Below, one piece after another: positions 52,656 to 62,473 of a stretch of DNA of 64,000 bases. The position numbers were made by a program, and so were the translations under genes. This stretch comes from Gordonia jacobaea (lineage in GTDB: Bacteria > Actinomycetota > Actinomycetes > Mycobacteriales > Mycobacteriaceae): contig NZ_LDTZ01000017.1 of assembly GCF_001186365.1 (NCBI RefSeq), positions 310,001-374,000 on the forward strand, read 5' to 3'. Each line of letters starts with the position of its first letter. Position 1 is the stretch's first letter. The notes beneath the pieces were generated by a model. The model was given only the letters and a program-made list of their open reading frames with translations, did no database searches and had not been told where the DNA came from.

Positions 52656-53474
52656 ATGGAGCCAGGCGTCACTGCTGAGGCACAGCAGGTCATCTCCGAT
52701 ATCTCCGCGCGCTACGGTCTCTCGCAGGACGCCGTCGTGGCCATGCTCTACGCGGTCAACTCGGGCGGGGGCACGATGGCCCAGTTCAACATCCCCGAGC
52801 TCGGCGGCTCAGGGCAGTGGATGCGCGGCGGCATGACGATGGTCGGCGACATGTTCAACAACGGCCTCAAAGCCCGCGTCGACGGACTCTGCAACGAGCT
52901 TTCCCAACTGCTCAACACCACCCAGGTGTTCCCGCCGGCCGCGACGACCAGCACGCCGTTCGGATACGCCGCCCCCAACACCTGGTGGCCCGCTGACCTG
53001 GGAGTACCCAGCTCGTCAGGAGGTCAGAACGACTCGCGGTATGCGGTGTTCCCTGCGACTCGACGCCTCGCGACGCAGGTGAACGGTGTGGTCCGCGTCT
53101 TCGACACCGGCGAGCACCAGATCGGCGGCGTGCAACAGCAGCAGAGTGGACCGCCCGGGACGGTCAGCTTCACAAGCCAGTTCGGCACCTTCGACACCAC
53201 GAGCCTGCGAGAACTCGGCGTCAACGACGTCGCCGCGACACCAACTGCCGCCCCGGAACCACGCCACGCGGCACCCGAACAGTTCGACGCCGCACCGCAG
53301 CAGTTCGACGCACCGCAGCAGTTCGCCCCGGTGCCAGACAACGCCCCGCCAGCGCCCGCAGGATCGGACGCGATCATCGCGGCGATCGAGCAGCTCGCAG
53401 GTCTGCACCAGCGCGGAATCCTCTCCGACGACGAGTTCTCCGTGAAGAAGGCGGAACTGCTCGGCAGGCTCTGA
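52656..53474 (+). CDS. SHOCT-domain protein
   Basis: A 272-residue soluble protein. The C-terminal 30 residues (IEQLAGLHQRGILSDDEFSVKK) form a SHOCT motif, a short helical pair found at protein ends that helps oligomerisation. The middle contains a variable region and an FDA/QQFDAP-type low-complexity linker. The N-terminal part (VISDISARYGLSQDAVVAMLYAVNSGGG) is helical; no enzyme motif is visible. ATG at 52656 with GAAAGAG upstream is preferred over a longer frame. Function unknown. Confidence 0.7.
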   Translation: MEPGVTAEAQQVISDISARYGLSQDAVVAMLYAVNSGGGTMAQFNIPELGGSGQWMRGGMTMVGDMFNNGLKARVDGLCNELSQLLNTTQVFPPAATTSTPFGYAAPNTWWPADLGVPSSSGGQNDSRYAVFPATRRLATQVNGVVRVFDTGEHQIGGVQQQQSGPPGTVSFTSQFGTFDTTSLRELGVNDVAATPTAAPEPRHAAPEQFDAAPQQFDAPQQFAPVPDNAPPAPAGSDAIIAAIEQLAGLHQRGILSDDEFSVKKAELLGRL

Positions 53475-53487
53475 GTCCGAACCGCTT

Positions 53488-54795
53488 TTAAGACGACGCT
53501 CCGTCAGCGCGCAGCGCGCCGGCGAGAAGATGGAACGCGATCGTCGTCGAGCGTTCGCGCACGGCTGCCCGGTTGCCCGGGAGGTGCAGTGTCCGGGTGA
53601 GTGTGGGCCTGCCCGCGATGCCGATGCCGAAACAGACTGTGCCGACGGGCTTTCCGGGAGTCTCGCCGCCGGGGCCAGCGATGCCGGTGGTGGAGATCGC
53701 GGTGTCGACGCCCAGGCGAGCCATGACGCCCTCGGCCATCGCTGCCGCAACCGGTTCGCTCACAGCACCGAACTCGTCGAGCATCGACGCCGGTACGCCG
53801 AGGCTGTTGATCTTCACGTCGTTCGAGTACGAGACGACGCCGCCCTGCACGTAGGCCGACGATCCCGCTCGATCGGTGAGTCGTGCGGCAACCATCCCGC
53901 CCGTACACGATTCCGCCGTGGCGATCAGTCGCCCGGCCAGCAGTGCGGCGACCTGGTCGTCGATGGTCGAGCCGTCGGTGGAGAAGGTCTGGGTTGGGTA
54001 GACCTCGGTCAGAAAGTCGGCCAGTTCGGTGTAATCCTCGGCGGCGGAAGTCGGGTAGCGCGTGACGATTTCGAGTTCGCCGCGTCGTAGGCATGTGGTG
54101 ATCTCGAGCTGATCGAAACCCGGTACGCGGTCGGGTGCTGCGCGCAGCCCCTCGGCCAGGTCGGCCTCGGGCAGCCCGAACATGCGGATCGTGTCCTGAC
54201 GCATGTCGGGGTGACCGGCGACGGCGTCGACGATCGGCGGTGCCGTGATGGCGTCGGGCCACATGGCCTGCAACTCGGGTGGCGGCCCTGGGAGCACCAG
54301 GACAGCGGGTAGCCGACCGCGGGCGCGCGGGTCCTCACCGGCGGGCACGGCAACTCCAGGTGCGGTACCTGTCGGTGGAATAGGTTGTGCGCCTTGCGGA
54401 ATCATGGCCTGTTTGTCGATGCCGGCCAGGGTTGCCGCGCTGGCGGACTCGCTGCCGCCACGGCCCTGCCAGCGTCGGATGATGTCGGCAATATGGTCGC
54501 GGAGCGGTTCGTCGAGTTGCAGTGGTCGGCCGGTGAACTCGGCGACGGTGGCCACGGTGAGGTCGTCGGCGGTGGGTCCGAGTCCGCCCGTTGTCACGAT
54601 CAAGGACACGCCTTCGTCGGCAAGGAACCGTAGCTGGGCGGTGAGGTCTTCCGGTCGATCGCCGCAGATGGTGATGTGAGCGACGTCGACGCCCATCGCG
54701 AACAGCCGCTCGGCGACCCACGGGCCGTTCTTGTCGGTGATTCGTCCGGTCAGGACTTCGGTCCCAGTCACCACGATGCCCGCGCGTACCGTCAC
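53488..54795 (-). CDS. cinA: CinA-family protein, nicotinamide-nucleotide amidohydrolase
   Basis: The 435-residue protein has both CinA domains. The N-terminal MoaB-like part shows [16 protein letters not shown] and [13 protein letters not shown]. The C-terminal PncC domain shows [15 protein letters not shown] and [10 protein letters not shown], with Ser in the ESCTGG segment expected to be the catalytic nucleophile. It likely deamidates nicotinamide mononucleotide and may act on ADP-ribose in the N-terminal part. Length is normal for a full CinA. It converges on the SHOCT gene. Confidence 0.92.
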   Translation of the reverse strand: MTVRAGIVVTGTEVLTGRITDKNGPWVAERLFAMGVDVAHITICGDRPEDLTAQLRFLADEGVSLIVTTGGLGPTADDLTVATVAEFTGRPLQLDEPLRDHIADIIRRWQGRGGSESASAATLAGIDKQAMIPQGAQPIPPTGTAPGVAVPAGEDPRARGRLPAVLVLPGPPPELQAMWPDAITAPPIVDAVAGHPDMRQDTIRMFGLPEADLAEGLRAAPDRVPGFDQLEITTCLRRGELEIVTRYPTSAAEDYTELADFLTEVYPTQTFSTDGSTIDDQVAALLAGRLIATAESCTGGMVAARLTDRAGSSAYVQGGVVSYSNDVKINSLGVPASMLDEFGAVSEPVAAAMAEGVMARLGVDTAISTTGIAGPGGETPGKPVGTVCFGIGIAGRPTLTRTLHLPGNRAAVRERSTTIAFHLLAGALRADGASS

Positions 54796-54841
54796 GGGAA
54801 AAAGCCTATCGCTGACGCGACGGCCGAAGCATCCATGCAGG

Positions 54842-55702
54842 TCAGGAGAGTCTCGATGCGGCGACCTCGTCGAGCACCGCCTCGCTGGCGACGTGCGGTG
54901 GGGTGCTTCGTGGCCAATGCATGATGACGTCGGTGAAACCCAGCTCGGCCGCGCGGCCGGTCAGCTCGTCGAACATCCCGATACTCTCCATCGACTGCGC
55001 GGGTCCGGAATCGATGCTGAGGTACCGGGCGAAGTCGGAGCCATTCGGTCGATTCGCGAGCTCGGCGTCGACGATCTCGCAGTTGCGAGCGATGCCCGCG
55101 AACCACTCGTCGGTTGTGGCGGCTGTGGTGTTGCCGGTGGTGATCCAACCGTCGCCGAAGCTCGCGGCGAACCGAACTGACCGCGGTCCGTTGCCCGACA
55201 TCAGCAGCGGGACCCGGTCTCGCACCGATCCGCCGACGAGCCGCATGTCGCGCGCGGTGTAGTACTCGCCGTCGGCGTCGACGTGATCGTCTCGCAGTGT
55301 GCGGTCGAGCAATCGGGAGAATTCCTGCAGGCGATCCACCTTCTGACGTGCGGTGAGCTCCGGCTGACCGAGTAGTCGGTCGTCGGGGGTTCCGCCGGCG
55401 CCGAGTCCGAGTAGGAATCGGCCGTCGGAGATGTCGACGAGGGTCTGTACCTCGCGGGAGAAGGCGACCGGATGTCGGAAGTTGGGGGAGACGACGAATG
55501 CCCCGAGGCCGATGGTGCTGGTGACGGTCGACGCCGCGGTCAGTATCGGCATGCAGGAGAACCAGCGGGAATCGCGCAGACCACCCCAGACGAGGTGGTC
55601 GTAGGTCCAGGCGTGGTCGAAGCCCATCTGCTCGGCCCGTTGCCACAGCGGGCGGGAGTGCCGCCAGTCCAGATCAGGGAGAATGCAGATTCCAAAGCGC
55701 AC
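54842..55702 (-). CDS. Luciferase-like (F420-type) oxidoreductase
   Basis: The 286-residue TIM-barrel protein starts [13 protein letters not shown] and shows [40 protein letters not shown] and a C-terminal region of the bacterial luciferase superfamily. In mycobacteria and relatives such proteins usually use coenzyme F420, but FMN use cannot be excluded. Substrate is unknown. It is divergent from the carotenoid operon by 222 bases. Confidence 0.83.
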   Translation of the reverse strand: MRFGICILPDLDWRHSRPLWQRAEQMGFDHAWTYDHLVWGGLRDSRWFSCMPILTAASTVTSTIGLGAFVVSPNFRHPVAFSREVQTLVDISDGRFLLGLGAGGTPDDRLLGQPELTARQKVDRLQEFSRLLDRTLRDDHVDADGEYYTARDMRLVGGSVRDRVPLLMSGNGPRSVRFAASFGDGWITTGNTTAATTDEWFAGIARNCEIVDAELANRPNGSDFARYLSIDSGPAQSMESIGMFDELTGRAAELGFTDVIMHWPRSTPPHVASEAVLDEVAASRLS

Positions 55703-55885
55703 GCAGTCAGCCTAGTGCTCGACCCCGACAGCAATTCCCGTCCGGACGCGAGCTCCCATCCAGAAATGGCGCGGCGTCGAAACACTTCCGAGCTCGCCCG
55801 ACGTGAGTTCAGACGCTGTTGAGCACGCCCGTAAGCCCCCGCGAAGCGCGAATCGCTTCCGCAACGGACAATTGAGAGGTGTGGG

Positions 55886-55930
55886 GATCGATGAACTGCG
55901 AGGATCGATGAACTGCGAGCATCGATGAAC
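55886..55930 (+). repeat. 17-base tandem repeat carrying start codons upstream of idi
   Basis: GATCGATGAACTGCGAG repeats at 55886-55902 and 55903-55919, followed by a third partial copy (ATCGATGAAC, 55921-55930) that contains the idi ATG. Each copy has its own ATG: 55891, 55908 and 55925. The first two open six-codon mini-ORFs (MNCEDR, MNCEHR), and each stop TGA overlaps the next ATG. This forms a chain of coupled starts into idi. The repeat may tune translation or vary in copy number. Confidence 0.8.
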
Positions 55931-56488
55931 GACGACTTGGTGGTGCTCGTCGACGACAACGGCCACCCGCGTGGCACCGCGAATCGACTCACCGTGCACG
56001 GCACCGACACCCCGTTGCACTTCGCATTCTCGTGTCACCTCGTCGACGCGGACGGGCGCATTCTCATGACACGGCGTGCTCTGGAGAAGAAGACCTGGCC
56101 AGGCGTGTGGACCAACTCATTCTGTGGACATCCCCGCCCGGGTGAGAGCGTCGAGGACGCGATAGCGCGCTATTCGCAGCGCGAACTCGGAATGGACGTC
56201 GCTGATCTGCGGCCGGTCATCCCCGACTTCCGATATCGGGCGGTCGACGCCAGCGGCGTCGTCGAAAACGAGGTCTGCCCGGTCTACGCGGCGCGACCGG
56301 TCGGCGACGTGGCGCCCAACCCCGACGAGGTCATGCAGTACACCTGGGCGTCGATCGACGACATCTGGGAGATCGCGCGACGCACGCCGTGGATGCTCAG
56401 CCCGTGGTTCGTCGACCAGATCGCCGAACTGGGTCCAGCGGTCGGTGCCTACGGACGCACAGCGTCAGACCTTCGGGATGCCCGATGA
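55925..56488 (+). CDS. idi: Isopentenyl-diphosphate delta-isomerase
   Basis: The 187-residue protein is a type I IPP isomerase of Nudix fold. Cys67 in WTNSFCGHPR, the Glu residues in VVENEVCPVY (about 114-116), and TPLHFAFSCHLVD are typical. It interconverts IPP and DMAPP to feed carotenoid synthesis. The start at 55925 follows the tandem repeat and may be translationally coupled to the mini-ORFs. The crtB ATG overlaps its stop, so it leads the idi-crtB-crtI operon. Confidence 0.92.
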   Translation: MNDDLVVLVDDNGHPRGTANRLTVHGTDTPLHFAFSCHLVDADGRILMTRRALEKKTWPGVWTNSFCGHPRPGESVEDAIARYSQRELGMDVADLRPVIPDFRYRAVDASGVVENEVCPVYAARPVGDVAPNPDEVMQYTWASIDDIWEIARRTPWMLSPWFVDQIAELGPAVGAYGRTASDLRDAR

Positions 56489-57399
56489 GCAGACGCACGC
56501 GTGTCGATCTGGTGCGACCGCACGCCAGATACGACGAGGTCGCCGACGCCAGCGCGGCGTTGGTCATCAGCTCGTACTCATCGTCGTTCGGCCTCGCGTC
56601 GAGACTGCTCGCCGAACCGGCGCGATCGCACGTCCGCAACATCTACGCGCTGGTCCGCGTGGCAGACGAGATCGTCGACGCTCCGCGACCGGGACAGGGC
56701 GTCGACGAACGGCAGGTGGCGCTCGACGAGCTGGAAGCCGAGACGAACGCGGCGATGGAGCGGGGATCGAGCACGAATCTCGTCGTCCATGCGTTTGCGC
56801 GTTCGGCGCGACACGTCGGCATCGACACCTCTCTCACCGCACCGTTCTTCGCATCCATGCGGACCGACCTGACCCGCACCGTCCACGACGAAGCCAGCCT
56901 CACCGAGTACATCTACGGTTCGGCGGAGGTCGTCGGGTTGATGTGCCTGCGCGCATTCGTCGCCGACGAAGCCGCGCCGGACCAGCGTTATGACGAGTTG
57001 TACACCGGTGCAAAGCATCTGGGTGCAGCCTTCCAGAAGGTGAACTTCTTGCGCGACTTCGGCACTGACAGTGGCGACCTGGGGCGTCGATACCTGATCG
57101 GTCTCGACCCTGCCGACCCCACCGACGCCGCGTGGACGCGCTGGCTCGACGAGATCGACGCCGACCTCACCATCGCCGCGGACACCATTCCCCGACTCCC
57201 CCGCGGAAGTCGGGTAGCGGTGTGTGTCGCCCATGATCTCTTCGCGGAACTCAACGCCAGGCTGCGTGCAACACCGGCGAGTATGGCTGCGCGCCAGCGT
57301 GTTCGGGTTCCCACCGCCACGAAGACGCGTATCGCGGCGACCGCTTTGCTGCGGCGGGGCCACCCCCGCACGACGACGACCGTGGTGGTGGGCGCGTGA
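56485..57399 (+). CDS. crtB: Phytoene synthase
   Basis: The 304-residue protein has two Asp-rich motifs for Mg-diphosphate binding, near residue 61 (VADEIVD) and in NFLRDFGTD near 185, and the YALVRVADE segment of phytoene and squalene synthases. It condenses two geranylgeranyl diphosphates to phytoene. The ATG at 56485 overlaps the idi stop (ATGA) and the next gene's GTG overlaps its end. No geranylgeranyl diphosphate synthase gene is in the window, so it must be elsewhere. Confidence 0.92.
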   Translation: MSRRTRVDLVRPHARYDEVADASAALVISSYSSSFGLASRLLAEPARSHVRNIYALVRVADEIVDAPRPGQGVDERQVALDELEAETNAAMERGSSTNLVVHAFARSARHVGIDTSLTAPFFASMRTDLTRTVHDEASLTEYIYGSAEVVGLMCLRAFVADEAAPDQRYDELYTGAKHLGAAFQKVNFLRDFGTDSGDLGRRYLIGLDPADPTDAAWTRWLDEIDADLTIAADTIPRLPRGSRVAVCVAHDLFAELNARLRATPASMAARQRVRVPTATKTRIAATALLRRGHPRTTTTVVVGA

Positions 57400-59006
57400 A
57401 AGCAGTGCGTGTTAAACCCCAGGGGAAGCGGGTGGCGATCATCGGCGGCGGCGTCGCGGGACTCGCGACGGCAGCGCTGCTCGCCGACGACGGATACGAG
57501 GTCGATCTCTACGAACAGCGCGCCGATCTCGGTGGGCGCGCGGGGTCGTGGGAATCCGACGGCTTCCGGTTCGACACCGGACCGTCGTGGTGGCTGATGC
57601 CGGAGGTTTTCGACCACTTCTACGAGTTGCTCGGCACGTCGACCGCAGAGCAACTCGATCTGATCAGACTCGACCCCGGCTACCGGGTGTTCTTCGAGGG
57701 CCACACCGATCCGGTGGACGTCCACAGCGATGAACGACGCTCCGTCGAACTGTTCGAGAAGCTCGAAGATGGTGCAGGACAACAGCTGTCGGAGTACCTT
57801 GCATCGGCGCGGCACGCCTACGACATCGCGGTCCGTCGCTTCCTCTACACCAACTTCGACACACCCCGGGCGTTCGTCGACCCGGAGGTGTTGCGCCACG
57901 CGAAGACGCTCGTGCAGCTGCTGGGCACGAGCCTGGACACGCTCATCGCGAAACGCTTCACCGACCGCAGACTGCGACAGATCCTCGGCTATCCCGCGGT
58001 CTTCCTCGCGTCGTCTCCCGAGCGCGCGCCCGCCATGTACCACCTGATGAGCTGGCTCGACCTCGACGAGGGGGTGCGTTACCCCGACGGTGGTTTCACC
58101 CGACTCGTCGAGTCGCTCGCCGCGCTGGCAAAACAGAAGGGCGTGCGGCTGCACACGGGCACCACGGTGTCGGAGATACTCACGCGCCCAACCGAACACG
58201 CGGGAAAGCTACGCTCAGTATCCCGACGCCGGGCCGACGTGTCGGGTCTGCGCATAAGCGACGCCGACGGCGACGAGCGGATCGTCGACGCCGACGTGGT
58301 CATCGGTGCCGCCGACCTCCACCACATCGAGACTCGGCTGCTGCCTCACGCGCTGCAGACCTTTCCGCAACGGTGGTGGAACCGCCGCACCTCCGGTCCC
58401 GGTGCGGTGCTCGTCTTCCTCGGTGTGCGTGGCGAACTGCCACAGCTACAACATCATTCGCTGTTCTTCACCGCCGACTGGACGGCCAACTTCGACGACA
58501 TCTTCGAAACACCAACGGCTGTACCCGATCCCGCATCGCTGTACGTGTGCCGACCGTCGGCGACCGATGACTCCGTTGCTCCCGATGGTTACGAGAATCT
58601 GTTCATACTGATCCCGGTACCTGCCGACCCCGGCCTGGGACGTGGCGGTGTGGACGGCGCGGGCGACCCGGTCATCGAGCAGATCGCCGATCGTGCCATC
58701 GATCTCGTCGCCTCGTGGACCGGGGTGGACGATCTCGCCGAGCGAATCGTCGTCCGACGTACGACTGGGCCAGGCGACTTCGAGGCTGATCTCAACTCGT
58801 GGTCGGGCGGCGCGCTCGGACCGGCACACACGTTGTGGCAGAGCGCATTTCTGCGCGCCAACAACCGATCGGCGAAGGTGGGCGGGCTGTACTACGCGGG
58901 CGGCACGACGCGCCCAGGTATCGGGCTGCCGATGTGTCTGATCAGCGCAGAACTGATCCGCAAGCGCCTGCGTGGCGATCATTCACCCGGGCCGTCGCAG
59001 GGCTGA
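57396..59006 (+). CDS. crtI: Phytoene desaturase
   Basis: A 536-residue CrtI-type flavoprotein: FAD motif GGGVAG at residues 16-21, DLYEQRADLGGRAGSW, FDTGPSWWLMPE, and the C-terminal substrate region with PGIGLPMCLISAELI. It desaturates phytoene stepwise, probably to lycopene. Starts with GTG at 57396 overlapping crtB. It converges on the second desaturase-like gene, with 23 bases between stops. It is slightly longer than the paralogue at 59030. Confidence 0.92.
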   Translation: MKAVRVKPQGKRVAIIGGGVAGLATAALLADDGYEVDLYEQRADLGGRAGSWESDGFRFDTGPSWWLMPEVFDHFYELLGTSTAEQLDLIRLDPGYRVFFEGHTDPVDVHSDERRSVELFEKLEDGAGQQLSEYLASARHAYDIAVRRFLYTNFDTPRAFVDPEVLRHAKTLVQLLGTSLDTLIAKRFTDRRLRQILGYPAVFLASSPERAPAMYHLMSWLDLDEGVRYPDGGFTRLVESLAALAKQKGVRLHTGTTVSEILTRPTEHAGKLRSVSRRRADVSGLRISDADGDERIVDADVVIGAADLHHIETRLLPHALQTFPQRWWNRRTSGPGAVLVFLGVRGELPQLQHHSLFFTADWTANFDDIFETPTAVPDPASLYVCRPSATDDSVAPDGYENLFILIPVPADPGLGRGGVDGAGDPVIEQIADRAIDLVASWTGVDDLAERIVVRRTTGPGDFEADLNSWSGGALGPAHTLWQSAFLRANNRSAKVGGLYYAGGTTRPGIGLPMCLISAELIRKRLRGDHSPGPSQG

Positions 59007-59029
59007 CGCAGCCGTCCTCGCCCTGGGAT

Positions 59030-60520
59030 TCACGCCGGTCCGATCAGTCCCGCGACGATGTTCGCCGAGAGCATCACCAGCGGAAGGCCCCCGCCCGGGT
59101 GGGCCGACCCTCCGACCAGGTAGAGGCCCGGTACACCAGATGCGTTGGCGGGCCGCAGGAATGCCGCGCGCGCACCGTTGGACGACGATCCGTAGATCGA
59201 TCCGCCGGGCGTGAGCGTCCGACGTTCGAGGTCGGCGGGACTGACGACGATGCGGTGGCGCACTCGGTCTCGAACATCGACCCCGCGGTGCGCCATCAGA
59301 TCGAGGATGTGGTCGGCGTGTGAGTCGGCCAATCCGCTGCTGTCCCAGTCGGTTCCGCGAGCGGGATCGTGGCGCGGAGCGTTGACCAGCACGAACCAGG
59401 AGGCCGTGCCGGGTCCGGGACTGACCGTCGGATCGTCGGCCGCAGCGATGTAGATCGTCGGATTCGCGACCGGACGAGCGCGACCGCCGCGTCCGAAGAC
59501 CGAGTCGAACTCGTCGTCGTAATCGTCGGTGAACAGGACGTGATGATGGGGCTGATCGGTCGGCGGATCGTCGAGCGCGAGCAAGAGTACGAAACCGGAG
59601 AACGACGCCGTGGTCTTGCTCAGTCGTCGTGCGGCGCGCCGTGCCTGACGAGTTGCGACGAGTGTCGGATACACCTGTGCGGCATCGGCATTGGCGACGA
59701 CGAGATCGGCACCACGCACACTGCCATCGGCGGTGCGCACACCGTCGACGCGTCCACGGGCATCGGTGGTCAGTGCCGACACCTCGACGCCGAGCTCGAT
59801 GCTCCCGCCAAGCGCGGTCAACCTATCGGCCAGCGCCGTCGCGATCGAGCCGAGCCCACCACGCACGTACCACGATCCCCAACGCTGTTCGGCGTAGGGG
59901 ACACTCGCGAGCGCCGCGGGTGCGCGCCGAGGATCGGACCCGGTGTAGGTGGCGTAGCGGTCGAGGAGCATCCGCAGTCGGGGATCGCGCAGATACTGAT
60001 TGCCCAACCCGCGCAACGTACGCCACGGTGCCACGGTGGCGAGATCGCGCATGTCGAGAGCGCCGGAGGCCATGTCGCGCAGGGTGATCGGTGATTCCAG
60101 GAACGGGCGGTGCGTCGCGTCCCAGATGCGTTCTGCCCGCGCAAGGAACGATGCCCACTGGTGGCCGGTACCTGCGCCGAGGGCGGCGTCGAGTGCGGCC
60201 GGAATCTCCGACATCTCGCCCGGCATGTCGAAGGTTGTCCCGTCGGGAAAGCGGTAGCGTGCGGCTGTCTCGAGTCGTTGCAGGGTCAGCGAATCCGACA
60301 GTGGTGCACCGGTATCTGCGAACAGCTCTTCCAGAATGTGCGGCAACGTCACCAACGACGGACCGGTGTCGAAGACGAACCCGTCGTGCGAGATCACGCC
60401 GAGCTTGCCGCCGATCTCGCGCGCCTGTTCGAGAACGGTAACCTCATGTCCGAGCGTGGAAAGTCGGACGGCAGCGGCGAGTCCTCCGACACCTGCTCCG
60501 ACGACGATGATCGCGCTCAT
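59030..60520 (-). CDS. CrtI-related carotenoid desaturase/oxidase (CrtD-like)
   Basis: The 496-residue protein is a paralogue of CrtI: FAD motif GAGVGG at 8-13, EIGGKLGV, FDTGPSLVTLPHI, and C-terminal GSAHPGGGLPLVMLSAN. A paralogue beside cruF and a glycosyltransferase fits a CrtD-type 3,4-desaturase or methoxyneurosporene dehydrogenase; an oxygenase of the CrtO/CrtP kind cannot be ruled out. The ATG at 60520 is chosen because the Rossmann motif starts at residue 6; a longer in-frame frame lies in the GT gene. It is the last gene of the minus-strand operon. Confidence 0.85.
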   Translation of the reverse strand: MSAIIVVGAGVGGLAAAVRLSTLGHEVTVLEQAREIGGKLGVISHDGFVFDTGPSLVTLPHILEELFADTGAPLSDSLTLQRLETAARYRFPDGTTFDMPGEMSEIPAALDAALGAGTGHQWASFLARAERIWDATHRPFLESPITLRDMASGALDMRDLATVAPWRTLRGLGNQYLRDPRLRMLLDRYATYTGSDPRRAPAALASVPYAEQRWGSWYVRGGLGSIATALADRLTALGGSIELGVEVSALTTDARGRVDGVRTADGSVRGADLVVANADAAQVYPTLVATRQARRAARRLSKTTASFSGFVLLLALDDPPTDQPHHHVLFTDDYDDEFDSVFGRGGRARPVANPTIYIAAADDPTVSPGPGTASWFVLVNAPRHDPARGTDWDSSGLADSHADHILDLMAHRGVDVRDRVRHRIVVSPADLERRTLTPGGSIYGSSSNGARAAFLRPANASGVPGLYLVGGSAHPGGGLPLVMLSANIVAGLIGPA

Positions 60521-61689
60521 GCGTGCACCGGACGGCCCTTCCACCGCAGCGCGCCCCGTCGATGTCCGACGATCGAATCTGCGGTGAGAGTCGCCAGCGC
60601 CAGAACCGACACCGGATGGAGCAGGGCGTCGGGCCACGAGTGGCCGCCGGTGCGTCGAGCCGTCACGACTCTCGATGCGACGCCCGCGAGGTAGCCGACG
60701 AGGCCTATTCGCGAGCCTCCGAGGGCCGCTGCAGCCGGCGCGACGTAGGAGACGATCAAGAACGTCATCACCGCGACGGCGCCCGAGGGTGAACCGAAGG
60801 CCGCCCACAACGACTTTCGATAGCCGGCACGTACCTGCTCCCAGCCGTCGTACATCCGGCAACTCGCCACAGCACTGCCCTCGCCGACCACGCCGCACCG
60901 GCCCGAGTTCTTGACGGCACGGAGGAGTCCGATGTCTTCGAGAACGTCGGCACGGACGGCCCGATGACCGCCCGCACGTTCATATACGTTCTTGTCGACG
61001 GCAAGGAACTGTCCGTTCGCCGCCGACAGGCTCGGTCGCGGCGACCGTTCCGCGAGCCCGAGCGGCAGGGTGCTCATCCACGACCACTGCAGCAGCGGCT
61101 GCACCAATCGCTCTGCGGCACCGCTTGTTTCCTGCAGGGGATAGGGGCAGAAGAGATCGAGATGGGCGGCGCGCATCGTGGCAGCTGTCGCGACGAGCGC
61201 GTCGGCGGCCAGGCGGACGTCTGCGTCGACGAAGACGAGGACTCCACCGGGAGCTCGGTCCGGATCCGTATCGGCGGCGGCGAACGCGGCCAATTGGGCA
61301 CAGGCCCAAGGTTTTCCGAGCCATCCGTCGGGGCGCGGTTCGCCTCGCAGCACGACCAGGCCGTCGTCGTCTGCGCTCAATTGGGCGAGCAGTTCCGGTG
61401 TCGCATCGGTCGATTCGTCGTCGAGTACGACGATCCGCGACGGGCCGGGCCAGCGCGCGGTGGCACCCTGCAGGGAACGAACGCAGTCCGTCACGTCAGT
61501 GGCCTCGTCGCGGACAGGAAGTAACACCCACAGCGGCTCGGGCTCGCACGGCAGAGTGGCGTCGGGAACGCGAATGCGGCGCGCGTTGTCGACGGTCAGG
61601 GCCAGGCCGCCAAGTGCACCGACCGCACCGACGCGGATCAGATTGCGCCACAGCCGATGCGCGAACCGATCGTCAGGCCGTCGGGACAC
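60517..61689 (-). CDS. GT2-family glycosyltransferase (carotenoid/CrtQ-CruG-like)
   Basis: The 390-residue protein has a GT-A core: VLDDESTDATPEL and FVDADVRLAADAL (metal-binding DxD), then NGQFLAVDKNVYERAGGHRAV and DIGLLRAVKNSG with a C-terminal helical membrane region (two to three segments). This is the layout of CrtQ/CruG-type glycosyltransferases acting on carotenoids, so it probably attaches a sugar to the hydroxylated end. GTG at 61689 starts inside the end of cruF (17 bases of overlap). The desaturase gene's ATG overlaps its stop (ATGA). Confidence 0.82.
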   Translation of the reverse strand: MSRRPDDRFAHRLWRNLIRVGAVGALGGLALTVDNARRIRVPDATLPCEPEPLWVLLPVRDEATDVTDCVRSLQGATARWPGPSRIVVLDDESTDATPELLAQLSADDDGLVVLRGEPRPDGWLGKPWACAQLAAFAAADTDPDRAPGGVLVFVDADVRLAADALVATAATMRAAHLDLFCPYPLQETSGAAERLVQPLLQWSWMSTLPLGLAERSPRPSLSAANGQFLAVDKNVYERAGGHRAVRADVLEDIGLLRAVKNSGRCGVVGEGSAVASCRMYDGWEQVRAGYRKSLWAAFGSPSGAVAVMTFLIVSYVAPAAAALGGSRIGLVGYLAGVASRVVTARRTGGHSWPDALLHPVSVLALATLTADSIVGHRRGALRWKGRPVHA

Positions 61690-62473
61690 GGTGACCTCCC
61701 GACCGTCGGGCTGTGCGGATCTCCCGGACCACCGAGACCGCAAGCGGTATCGCGATCGCCCCCATCACCAGCGCCCCGGTCAACGCCACCGGCGCACGAC
61801 CGAAGAACACCGCGTGGGCGAGCACCGACGAGAAATAGGTCCACAGGTATGCGGCGACGGGCACGGCGTCGGTGTGCAGCGTGGGCACGCTATCGGAGCG
61901 CCCGACGGTGGCTTCGAGCACGGTCATCATCAACACCGACACGAGGAGCCATCCACCGAAGTTGGTCAGCGGAATGCCCTCGACACCAGGCAGATTCGGA
62001 GTCGTGTGCAGCCAGTACCAGTGCCCGGCGTCGACCATCTGTGGGTCGAGGAAGACGTCCCATGCGGTCAGTGCCCACGCGCCCACGGCAACCGTCGCGA
62101 CGTGTCCGTGTCTGCCGACGAGTCGTCGGGCGACGTTCCACGCGGGCCACGCCATCATGATCCAGGCCAGCGGAACCAGGATCGGTACGCCCGCGATCTC
62201 CAGCCCGAGTGTTCCGGTGTAGTCGTACTCGCCGAACGGAAATCCTGTGTGCACACCGATCGCTTCCGCGAGCAGTCCGCCACCGCCCGCGACGACGAGC
62301 AATACCGCCGCGGCACCCAGGCCCCGAGTCGTCGCGGCGTCGACAAGCATTGCCGAGGCGAACAGGAGCACCGCCGCAGTGGTCAGGGCAGGGGTACCGC
62401 CGGACGTCAGCGGAAAGCAGATCTGCACAAGGATCGTCGCCCCCAGGAGCAGCCACGCCAGTCGCGATGTCAC
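61673..62473 (-). CDS. cruF: Carotenoid 1,2-hydratase-like membrane protein
   Basis: The 266-residue protein has seven or more transmembrane segments and the CruF/DUF422 signature: GVHTGFPFGEYDYTGTLG, WDVFLDPQMVDAGHWYWL, GIPLTNFGGWLLVS. CruF adds water across the end double bond of acyclic or monocyclic carotenoids, giving a 1-hydroxy end. Start is GTG at 62473, overlapping the preceding CrtA-like gene (GTGA), so the operon is strongly coupled. The product then becomes the substrate for the glycosyltransferase. Confidence 0.88.
   Translation of the reverse strand: MTSRLAWLLLGATILVQICFPLTSGGTPALTTAAVLLFASAMLVDAATTRGLGAAAVLLVVAGGGGLLAEAIGVHTGFPFGEYDYTGTLGLEIAGVPILVPLAWIMMAWPAWNVARRLVGRHGHVATVAVGAWALTAWDVFLDPQMVDAGHWYWLHTTPNLPGVEGIPLTNFGGWLLVSVLMMTVLEATVGRSDSVPTLHTDAVPVAAYLWTYFSSVLAHAVFFGRAPVALTGALVMGAIAIPLAVSVVREIRTARRSGGHRVPTA

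Noticed and set aside
50695..52656. A 653-codon minus-strand frame across the membrane protein and nitronate monooxygenase genes
   Set aside because: Arg-rich, no domains, and it crosses two real genes on the other strand and intergenic sequence.
55886..55930. CRISPR-like repeat
   Set aside because: Repeats are directly adjacent with no spacers, only 2.6 copies, and contain the idi start.
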